NCBI GenBank assembly: GCA_004557245.1
Contig: SFEL01000007.1
Span: 124,001 to 188,000 of the forward strand
DNA: 64,000 nt
Direction of reading: 5' to 3'
Source of the DNA: Clostridiales bacterium
GTDB lineage: Bacteria; Bacillota; Clostridia; Christensenellales; CAG-138
Shown here: positions 35,821-42,746 of the stretch, piece by piece
Position numbering within the stretch: position 1 is the stretch's first letter
How the letters are laid out: every line of letters starts with the position of its first letter
Notes under the pieces: generated by a model
Seen by the model: only the letters and a program-made list of their open reading frames with translations
Databases searched by the model: none
Told to the model about the DNA's origin: nothing
Translations under genes and position numbers: made by a program

Positions 35821-37650
35821 ATGAAAGAAGTAAAACCGCCCAAGAAGCCGCTGTTGTTTTACTATGGCATAGTGCTGCTTTGCGTGGTGCTGTTCAACGC
35901 GTTCATAGCGCCGATGCTGATGGACGACCCTGTCAAGGAGGTGGATTACGGCACCTTCATGCGCATGGTCGACAACAAGGAAGTGGACAAGGTGCAGGTG
36001 AATACCAACGAGATAACCTTCATGGACAAGGAGGGCAAGGTATACTACACCAGCGCTATGGAGGACCCCGACCTTACACAGAGGCTGTACGAATCCGGCG
36101 CGGCATTCGACAGGGTTATAGAAAAGACAATGAGCCCGCTGGTGAGCTATCTTATTACCGGCGTGCTGCCAATAATACTCTTTGTTGCCTTGGGCCAGTA
36201 CCTCTATAAACGCCTTATGAGCCAGGCCGGCGGCAAGGACTCACTCATGTTCGGCGGAATGGGCAAGAGCAACGCCAAGGTATATATCCAGTCCACGGAA
36301 GGCATACACTTCAGCGACGTTGCGGGTGAGGACGAGGCCAAGGAAAGTCTCGCCGAGATAGTGGATTATCTGCATAATCCTGCAAAGTACAGTGAGGTGG
36401 GCGCTTCCATGCCTAAGGGCCTGCTGCTTGTTGGTCCTCCGGGCACCGGCAAGACCATGCTCGCAAAGGCTGTTGCCGGAGAATCCAACGTGCCGTTCTT
36501 TTCCATATCCGGCTCGGAATTCGTGGAAATGTTCGTCGGCATGGGTGCGTCGAAGGTTCGAGACCTGTTTGAGCAGGCCAAGGAAAAGGCTCCCTGCATA
36601 GTGTTCATAGATGAGATCGACGCCATAGGAAAGAAGCGCGACGGCCAATTCGGCGGCAATGACGAGCGTGAGCAGACCCTCAACCAGCTGCTCACCGAGA
36701 TGGACGGCTTCGATAGCAACAACGGCGTAATAATCCTGGCGGCTACCAACCGCCCCGAGTCGCTTGACCCGGCGCTGACCCGCCCCGGCCGTTTTGACAG
36801 GCGGATACCCGTAGAGCTTCCCGATCTAAACGGCAGAGAAGCTATACTGAAGGTTCACGCACGCAAGATAAAGGCGGATCCCGATGTAGATTACCATGTC
36901 ATAGCGCGCATGACCTCCGGCGCTTCGGGCGCGGAGCTGGCGAACATCATAAATGAGGGCGCGCTGCGCGCAGTCCGCAGCGGAAGGAAAACTGTCTCCC
37001 AGGCAGACCTTGAGGAGAGCGTGGAAGTCGTCATAGCCGGCTATCAGAAGAAGAACGCCGTGATGTCCGACAGGGAGCGCAGCATAGTGGCATACCACGA
37101 GATAGGCCATGCGCTTGTGGCCGCATTACAGTCCCATTCCGCACCAGTGCAGAAGATTACCATTATCCCCCGCACCTCAGGCGCATTGGGCTATACGATG
37201 CAGGTGGAGGAAAACGACAAATACCTGCTCTCCAAGGAAGAGCTTGAAAACAAGATAGCTACCCTCACAGGAGGCCGCGCCGCAGAAGAGGTTGTGTTCA
37301 ACGAAGTCACCACCGGCGCTTCCAACGATATAGAGCAGGCCACAAAGCTTGCCAGGGCCATGATCACCCGCTACGGCATGAGCGAGGACTTCGGCATGGT
37401 AGCAATGGAGACCATCACCAACCAGTATCTGGGCGGCGACACTACATTGAGCTGCTCCGCCGAGACCCAGCGGGTCATAGACCAGAAGGTAGTGGATATG
37501 ATAAAGAAGCAGCATGAGAAGGCTGTGAACATGCTGAAGGAAAACCGCGAAAAGCTTGAAAAACTGGCTCAGTACCTCACCGAGAAGGAGACTATCACCG
37601 GAGAGGAATTCATGAAGATACTGGACAGCTTTAAGGAGGCGGCGGTATGA
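35821..37650 (+). CDS. ftsH: ATP-dependent zinc metalloprotease FtsH
   Basis: A membrane-anchored AAA protease of 609 residues. Two N-terminal membrane helices (about 12-32 and 103-125) flank a small external domain. The AAA module has Walker [14 protein letters not shown] near 204, Walker [13 protein letters not shown] and the SRH segment, and the zinc site is [11 protein letters not shown] near 426 (HExxH). ATG at 35821 is chosen for AAAGGAG 8 bases upstream. Its stop overlaps the next ATG (ATGA). It degrades misfolded and regulatory proteins. Confidence 0.96.
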   Translation: MKEVKPPKKPLLFYYGIVLLCVVLFNAFIAPMLMDDPVKEVDYGTFMRMVDNKEVDKVQVNTNEITFMDKEGKVYYTSAMEDPDLTQRLYESGAAFDRVIEKTMSPLVSYLITGVLPIILFVALGQYLYKRLMSQAGGKDSLMFGGMGKSNAKVYIQSTEGIHFSDVAGEDEAKESLAEIVDYLHNPAKYSEVGASMPKGLLLVGPPGTGKTMLAKAVAGESNVPFFSISGSEFVEMFVGMGASKVRDLFEQAKEKAPCIVFIDEIDAIGKKRDGQFGGNDEREQTLNQLLTEMDGFDSNNGVIILAATNRPESLDPALTRPGRFDRRIPVELPDLNGREAILKVHARKIKADPDVDYHVIARMTSGASGAELANIINEGALRAVRSGRKTVSQADLEESVEVVIAGYQKKNAVMSDRERSIVAYHEIGHALVAALQSHSAPVQKITIIPRTSGALGYTMQVEENDKYLLSKEELENKIATLTGGRAAEEVVFNEVTTGASNDIEQATKLARAMITRYGMSEDFGMVAMETITNQYLGGDTTLSCSAETQRVIDQKVVDMIKKQHEKAVNMLKENREKLEKLAQYLTEKETITGEEFMKILDSFKEAAV

Positions 37651-38189
37651 AATCTGAGCACAGATACCTTTTCGTAGAGATACTGGAGGGCGTGCTGCTG
37701 GTAATGTTGGGCGTGGCAACTATGCTGCGCACCGAACAGGTGCTGGACAGCCTTACGCTGATATTCGGCATACTGGCTGTCATAACCGGCCTCGCGGACG
37801 TGATGTTCTACATACGCCTTGAACGGCACACGGGCTTCCGCCCTGCGGTATCACTGGTTTCCAGCATACTCAGCATAATGCTTGGAAGTGCCCTTATAGC
37901 ACACCCTAATGTGGGTACGGGCATAATGCTCATCATATTCCCGATATTCATAATCGCCCACTGCATCGCCCGCTTAACCCACCTGAACATCGTGCGATAC
38001 GTGGCAGGAGAGGTGAGCTTCTGGCTCACTCTCATATCAAACGCGGTGGGATTGATACTGGGCGTAATTCTGCTGTTTGATCCGGCCCTGTCTGCGGCGG
38101 CGCTGGGAGTCATACTGGGCGTAGATCTGATACTGCTCGGAATCGAAGCCGTAGTGTTCGCCATAGACTGCTATTGCAGGCTAAAGTAA
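37647..38189 (+). CDS. HdeD-like DUF308 membrane protein
   Basis: A 180-residue protein with six hydrophobic helices in three hairpins, the DUF308/HdeD architecture (LLVMLGVATMLRTEQVLDSL, ITGLADVMFYIR). Its ATG overlaps the ftsH stop by 4 bases, so translation is probably coupled. HdeD is linked to acid stress in enterobacteria, but no function is established for Firmicute members. Confidence 0.82.
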   Translation: MKSEHRYLFVEILEGVLLVMLGVATMLRTEQVLDSLTLIFGILAVITGLADVMFYIRLERHTGFRPAVSLVSSILSIMLGSALIAHPNVGTGIMLIIFPIFIIAHCIARLTHLNIVRYVAGEVSFWLTLISNAVGLILGVILLFDPALSAAALGVILGVDLILLGIEAVVFAIDCYCRLK

Positions 38190-38205
38190 CAAGCTAAAAT
38201 AAATA

Positions 38206-38237
38206 AGAGGACAGGCGCTATTGCCCGTCCTCTTTTT
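38206..38237. terminator. Terminator of the ftsH operon
   Basis: Stem AGAGGAC (38206-38212) / GTCCTCT (38227-38233) followed by TTTT. Its right arm overlaps the last codons of the minus-strand frame at 38218-38574. Confidence 0.75.
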
Positions 38238-38574
38238 GCATGATCTTATGGGGCGCTGCTGCCGTCAGGGCGAACACCAGCGCAAGTGCTTCCAGCGCTG
38301 CGTATCGCGCCAGCAGCTCCTTAAGCCCTGTGTATCTTGGCAGTACGGGCAGAGTCAGCATACCCGAAAGGGCGCCTTTTGCCATGGAGAAAATGCTGTG
38401 CCAGTAGGAAAAGTCGCTCCAACTGGAGGGTATGAGCCAACGTGGGAGCAGTGACAGAATGCCGGGCAGACAAAGCGCGAGGCTTGCGCCAAGCCCCAGC
38501 AGGAGCCATAGCAGCGTACCGCCGCCGGACTGGCCGGTATAGCTCTGCATGTTGCAGTGACGGCTCACCTCCAT
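38218..38574 (-). CDS. Unrecognised small membrane protein, possibly frameshifted at its 5' end
   Basis: A 118-residue frame with two hydrophobic segments (near residues 20-47 and 88-108). I do not recognise the family, and ATG 38574 has no good RBS. The same frame stays open upstream without ATG to about 38707 (reading KKVVLANAARPYCDLNSEE just before it). An ATG at 38705 in another frame encodes a signal-like MFKRFVVLMLTAASVL. A one-base shift between the two would yield a roughly 160-residue secreted or membrane protein, so this may be a broken gene. Confidence 0.4.
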   Translation of the reverse strand: MEVSRHCNMQSYTGQSGGGTLLWLLLGLGASLALCLPGILSLLPRWLIPSSWSDFSYWHSIFSMAKGALSGMLTLPVLPRYTGLKELLARYAALEALALVFALTAAAPHKIMQKEDGQ

Positions 38575-38719
38575 TGCGAATGAAAAGAGTATCCCAGCGG
38601 CTTCCTCGCTGTTCAGGTCACAGTAGGGGCGGGCGGCGTTTGCAAGGACAACCTTCTTAATACTGAGGCTGCTGTCAGCATCAGCACAACAAATCTTTTG
38701 AACATCTGTCTTTCTTCAC

Positions 38720-39051
38720 TTCAGCAAGCTTTTGAGTATTTGTTTAAGCATATTCCACGATAAACGCTGAATCTGAAAAAACCTTGAAGGCGGGCTTAAG
38801 ATTTTTAAAAATGGAAGGCTTACAGGATTTTTTCAGAATCGGTGATATATTAATATTATGGAATAAAACGGATATACAGTGGATAAAGAATACGTATTTC
38901 ACTTATAGAAAACGACGTTAAGACCTGTGAGGTACTGCTGCCCTCCCTCGAGGGAGCGGGCTTCAACTCGGGCTGCTGCTACAGCGGGGCGGAGGGGCAA
39001 CCTTCAGGCTGAAGCTTCCCGCCATAAGAGAAAAATAAATATACGGGAATT
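38720..39051. other. AT-rich gap with a palindrome before the cysE stop
   Basis: The 38720-38930 part is AT-rich with no ORF. CTCCCTCGAGGGAG (38943-38956) is a perfect 14-base palindrome that could act in cysE termination on the minus strand, but it lacks a T tract. Nothing else is recognisable. Confidence 0.4.
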
Positions 39052-39870
39052 CTATTGTATGGTTCGGCGGCGGGTCTCGGCGTGGGCAGCGTATACGGTG
39101 TGGCCCGGCTCTACGGATTCCGTCAGCCATACGTTACCGCCTATAACGCAGTTGTCGCCAATTACAGTATTGCCGCCGAGTATTGTCGCGCCGGAGTAGA
39201 TGACCACATTGTTGCCTATATCGGGATGGCGCTTTATGCCCTTTACCGGGGTGCCGTCCACGTTGGTGGGGAAGCTCTTTGCACCAAGAGTAACGCCCTG
39301 ATACAGCTTCACATGGTCGCCAATGGTAGTGGTCTCGCCTATTACCACGCCTGTGCCGTGGTCTATGAAAAAATATCTGCCTATGGTGGCGCCGGGGTGT
39401 ATGTCTATACCGGTATTGCGGTGGGCTATCTCAGTCATTAGACGGGGAAGTATAGGCACCTTCATCTTGTACAGCTCATGGGCGATGCGGTATATGCTTA
39501 TTGCCTCAAAGCCGGGGTAGGCAAGCATTATCTCCTCAACGCTTATGGCTGCGGGGTCCCCCTCATAGCCCGCCTGGGCGTCTGTTTCCAGCGCTGCCTT
39601 GATATCCGGCAGCGAATCCACCAGCCTGTCAGAAATTTCCTGATAATTATCCGGCAGCACCCGCATTACACAGTCTGCAACGGCGTTGCGAAGGCGCGCG
39701 CCATTGCCCAGATTGCATCCGAACATATTGGGGTACATGGCGCTGCGCAGAGTCTGCAAAAGCTCTGCGGTCTGCTCCATAAGTCCGGCATAGCTGCCGC
39801 AGGAGGAACAGCCGCTCTGGCTGCACATACAACCGCCGTAGCAGAGCGGTGAAACAAAATTATCCTTCAT
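39052..39870 (-). CDS. cysE: Serine O-acetyltransferase
   Basis: Acetylates serine for cysteine synthesis. The 272-residue protein has an N-terminal helical part and a left-handed beta-helix with hexapeptide repeats (GATIGRYFFIDHGTGVVIGE, TLGAKSFPTNVDGTPVKG, RHPDIGNNVVIYSGATILGG). The extreme N terminus is unusually Cys-rich (CYGGCMCSQSGCSSCGSY), not typical of CysE and possibly metal- or redox-responsive. Start ATG at 39870, with AAGGATAG upstream. It has its own consensus promoter and no cysK nearby. Confidence 0.92.
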   Translation of the reverse strand: MKDNFVSPLCYGGCMCSQSGCSSCGSYAGLMEQTAELLQTLRSAMYPNMFGCNLGNGARLRNAVADCVMRVLPDNYQEISDRLVDSLPDIKAALETDAQAGYEGDPAAISVEEIMLAYPGFEAISIYRIAHELYKMKVPILPRLMTEIAHRNTGIDIHPGATIGRYFFIDHGTGVVIGETTTIGDHVKLYQGVTLGAKSFPTNVDGTPVKGIKRHPDIGNNVVIYSGATILGGNTVIGDNCVIGGNVWLTESVEPGHTVYAAHAETRRRTIQ

Positions 39871-39943
39871 TACAATCTATCCTTTAAAATAAAACGTTTA
39901 AAATTCCTGATGATTACCTATCTTTGGGGTAGGATATTAAGTT

Positions 39944-39972
39944 ATTATAGGTTTTTTCAGCATACATGTCAA
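39944..39972 (-). promoter_or_regulatory. Consensus promoter of cysE
   Basis: Minus strand TTGACA (39972-39967), 17-base spacer, TATAAT (39949-39944), both perfect, about 75 bases before the start codon. Confidence 0.82.
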
Positions 39973-40156
39973 TAGCGGGGCAAACCCCAAAAGCCAGTGG
40001 GTTTTTGATGCTTTTCAAGATTGATACTGTATGGTTTTTTCCGCTGACAATCTGTTGAACTGATGAGTTGAAACAAGGCCCGAACTGTGATAAAATCATT
40101 ATCTGATAGAGGAAATACCGAATAGAAATTTTATAGGCCGGCGAAAGGAAACAGCT

Positions 40157-41311
40157 ATGACTATAACTAACGATATCCGCTATATTGGCGTAAACGATCA
40201 CAGCATCGATTTGTTTGAGGGGCTGTATACAGTCCCCGAGGGCATGGCCTACAACTCCTATGTGATAACTGACGAAAAGATCGCTGTAATGGACACGGTA
40301 GACTCCCATTTTGGTGAGGAGTGGCTCGCCAAGCTGGAAAACGCCCTCGCGGGCAGGAAGCCGGATTATCTGATAATACACCATATGGAGCCGGATCACT
40401 CTGCAAATATAGATAAGTTTGTAAATGCATATCCCGAGGCCACGATAGTGGGCAACGCAAAGACCTTTGAAATGATAGACCAGTTCTTTGGCAGGGGTCT
40501 CTGCAAAAACAAACTTGCCGTAAAGAACGGCGAGGTGCTGTCTCTGGGCAGGCACGAGCTGACATTTTTATTCGCCCCTATGGTACACTGGCCCGAGGTA
40601 ATGATGAGCTATGACGGCACAGATAAGGTGCTGTTCTCGGCCGATGCCTTCGGAAAGTTCGGCGCACTGGACTGCGAGGACCAGGAGTGGGACTGCGAGG
40701 CAAGGCGTTATTATGTGGGCATAGTAGGCAAATACGGTATGCAGGTGCAGACAATGCTCAAGAAGGTGGCAACGCTGGATATAAAGACCATATGCCCTCT
40801 TCACGGCCCCGTACTTACAGGCGATCTGAGCCATTATACAGGCCTTTATGATACCTGGTCCTCCTATGGCGTAGAGAGCGACGGAGTGTGCATAGCCTAT
40901 ACCTCCGTATACGGCAATACTAAGAAGGCAGCCGAACTGCTGGCGAAAAAGCTGGAAGAAAGGGGATGTAAGGCAGCAATAAGCGACCTTGCACGCTGCG
41001 ATATGGCGGAGGCTGTTGAGGATGCTTTCCGCTACGGGAAGCTGGTGCTGGCCACTACCACTTACAATGCGGATATTTTTCCGTTTATGAGACAGTTTAT
41101 CGACCACCTTACCGAGCGCGGCTATCAGAACCGAACCCTTGGCTTCATTGAGAACGGTACATGGGCGCCTGCTGCTGCCAAGACCATGAAGGCCATGTTT
41201 GAGAAGAGCAAGAATATCAACTATATCGACACTACTGTGACGCTGCGCTCAGCAATGACTGAGGAAAACGCCGAAGCGATAGAGAGAATGGCAGAGGAAC
41301 TTTGCCGGTAA
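40157..41311 (+). CDS. fprA: FprA-family A-type flavoprotein (flavodiiron protein)
   Basis: A 384-residue oxygen or nitric oxide reductase of anaerobes. The N-terminal metallo-beta-lactamase domain carries the diiron motif HMEPDHS (His 76, Glu 78, Asp 80, His 81) and later His and Asp ligands (VHWPEVMM, FSADAFG, CPLHGPV). The C-terminal flavodoxin domain starts near residue 250 (IAYTSVYGNTKKAAELL) and binds FMN. No rubredoxin domain is fused. RBS CGAAAGGAAA precedes ATG. Confidence 0.95.
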   Translation: MTITNDIRYIGVNDHSIDLFEGLYTVPEGMAYNSYVITDEKIAVMDTVDSHFGEEWLAKLENALAGRKPDYLIIHHMEPDHSANIDKFVNAYPEATIVGNAKTFEMIDQFFGRGLCKNKLAVKNGEVLSLGRHELTFLFAPMVHWPEVMMSYDGTDKVLFSADAFGKFGALDCEDQEWDCEARRYYVGIVGKYGMQVQTMLKKVATLDIKTICPLHGPVLTGDLSHYTGLYDTWSSYGVESDGVCIAYTSVYGNTKKAAELLAKKLEERGCKAAISDLARCDMAEAVEDAFRYGKLVLATTTYNADIFPFMRQFIDHLTERGYQNRTLGFIENGTWAPAAAKTMKAMFEKSKNINYIDTTVTLRSAMTEENAEAIERMAEELCR

Positions 41312-41333
41312 ACAAACTGTAGATAAACGAAAT

Positions 41334-41355
41334 GGACGCTCATGCCGGGCGTCCT
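41334..41355 (+). terminator. Terminator stem after fprA, first copy
   Basis: GGACGC-TCATGCC-GGGCGTCC hairpin. It is duplicated exactly at 41606-41627 on the other side of the 241-base repeat element; only the second copy keeps the T-rich tail. Confidence 0.75.
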
Positions 41356-41359
41356 GAGA

Positions 41360-41600
41360 CTGTCGAAAAAGTGGCTAAACGCCACTTTTTCGAGCTTTTA
41401 CGGGTTTTGCCTTGCAAAAAATATGAGGTTCCGCCCCGGGAAACGGGCCGGAACTGACCCGCTGCGGCGAGCCTCCGGGCGGCAAAACCCGCAAAGTACG
41501 AAACCCCATGGGTTTTCATCCGTTCTGACGCACATGTCGTCAGAGCCGGATTAAACATAAGGGGCTGCGGCCCCTTATCAACCCCGGGGTTTTTCGACAG
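41360..41600. repeat. Long structured repeat element, copy 3 (inverted)
   Basis: A 241-base element with perfect CTGTCGAAAAA / TTTTTCGACAG ends (41360-41370, 41590-41600). On the minus strand it shows the same order as 26865-27058: AAGGGGC/GCCCCTT hairpin, TCTGAC/GTCAGA hairpin around ACATGTGCG, a long CGGGTTTTGCC/GGCAAAACCCG stem, and the TCGAAAAAGTGGC end hairpin (41363-41393). The stem sequences of the middle hairpins differ from the other copy but pair. No credible ORF. Confidence 0.78.
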
Positions 41601-41605
41601 ATTGT

Positions 41606-41636
41606 GGACGCTCATGCCGGGCGTCCTTTTGTTGTA
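41606..41636 (+). terminator. Terminator after fprA, second copy
   Basis: Same 22-base hairpin as at 41334-41355, here followed by TTTTGTTG. Probably the functional terminator, or the other half of a target-site duplication. Confidence 0.75.
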
Positions 41637-41758
41637 TCATTTATCAATCGGTAAAAGAGATTATAGACCGCCTGTAATCAGATGTTTGAATTTAACGGAA
41701 ACGGCGCTACATGCTATTATGAGTTATACCAAAGTATAATTTTTTTGGAGGTTTTGTC

Positions 41759-42169
41759 ATGTCGATATCCCTTGATTACGCACTTGAACATAAGAATGAC
41801 CCCGCGGTGCTGTGCTGCCGCGCAGAAGCAGGTACAGTGCTGTCCGAGCACAACCTTGAGGATCCCGCCATATTTGACGACCTGGTGGATTCCAACCTGC
41901 TTGACCTCACCGGCGCGCTGAAGATAGGCCAGGTGCTTGGCGCAACGCTGAAGGAAACATGCGATTCCCTGACAGCCCTTACCGCCGACAAGGTAGAGGG
42001 TGCAAAGGAGGGGACTGACGAGCCTGCTGCCGAGGCTTCAAAGACAGAGGAAGCCGCAGCCCCCGTTATCGGCGGCAGCGTGGAAGGCACTCAGGTGACA
42101 GTTTCCGGCGGCATACTTACCATAAATATCAAAGAGGGCAAGGGCATCCACATAGAGCTGCCCGTGTGA
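41759..42169 (+). CDS. Unrecognised acidic protein
   Basis: A 136-residue protein with no signal peptide or membrane segment. Residues 1-75 are helical and acidic with a Cys pair (AVLCCRAEAG). An Ala/Glu-rich linker (about 80-103) leads to a C-terminal beta-like segment (VTVSGGILTINIKEGKGI). RBS TGGAGG lies 8 bases before ATG. No relative is known to me. It is monocistronic between fprA and the glycine operon. A small GTGCCGGC/GCCGGCAC-like hairpin follows near 42200. Confidence 0.6.
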   Translation: MSISLDYALEHKNDPAVLCCRAEAGTVLSEHNLEDPAIFDDLVDSNLLDLTGALKIGQVLGATLKETCDSLTALTADKVEGAKEGTDEPAAEASKTEEAAAPVIGGSVEGTQVTVSGGILTINIKEGKGIHIELPV

Positions 42170-42333
42170 CGATTTTGAGCGAACAAAGCTGAAAAATGTC
42201 GGCACGCCTGCAAGCGAGACGTGCCGGCTTATTATGTATGACAAAATGAAATGGATAAAATCGATAATTGCATAATTCAGGCAATAGATATAGGGCAAAC
42301 GCCGAAAATGCAAGATCGTTAAAAGAAAAATGC

Positions 42334-42363
42334 TTGACAGGCCTGAAACGGTCGTGATAAAAT
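42334..42363 (+). promoter_or_regulatory. Promoter of the glycine operon
   Basis: TTGACA (42334-42339), 18-base spacer, TAAAAT (42358-42363), about 80 bases before the first glycine aptamer. Confidence 0.75.
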
Positions 42364-42439
42364 ATATAAGCAAAATTGATACAGACTTTGTGTCTGCAAA
42401 TATTTGTGAATATCAAAATCATATCTTCTATCGGTTGAC

Positions 42440-42657
42440 GGTTCCGGAAGAGATCGCAGCGCAGAACAGACGCGGCGCCGAAGGGGAAGCAGAAACTCTC
42501 AGGCAAAAGGACCGGATCTTGACGATGCTCCGAAAAGAACGGCATTATGCCGTGCGCCGAAGGTGCAACTCTTTATTGCCCACAGGCTTAAAGGGGAATC
42601 TCTCAGGCTACACTACGGAGGCACAAAATTCTCACTAAGGGGAAATTTGTGCCTTTT
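42440..42657 (+). promoter_or_regulatory. Tandem glycine riboswitch with terminator
   Basis: Aptamer 1: GGAAGAGATCGC (42446-42457), GGCGCCGAAGGGGAAGC, AAACTCTCAGGCAAAAGGAC. Aptamer 2: GCGCCGAAGGTGCAACTC near 42555 and GGGAATCTCTCAGGCTACA near 42594. Both carry the CGCCGAAGG and CTCTCAGGC cores. A hairpin GGCACAAA/TTTGTGCC with TTTTT (about 42620-42657) follows and would be an intrinsic terminator. As in other gcv leaders, glycine should switch the operon on. Confidence 0.93.
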
Positions 42658-42746
42658 TAAGTGTTCAAAAAATAACGCAGATATTTGTCTCAAAAACAAT
42701 ACCAAATCAAAAAATAATATATCAAATATCAACAGGAGGAAATTTT

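Noticed and set aside
38927..39199. A plus-strand frame and a Cys-rich short reading between 38900 and 39020 that resembled a small peptide precursor
   Set aside because: The longer frame runs into cysE antisense, and the Cys-containing reading has no start codon or ribosome site.
26865..41600. CRISPR array or group II intron as an explanation of the repeats
   Set aside because: Copies are few and far apart with no spacers, and at 194-241 bases they are too short and lack domain V and a reverse transcriptase. The terminator preference recalls group IIC introns, but only in target choice.
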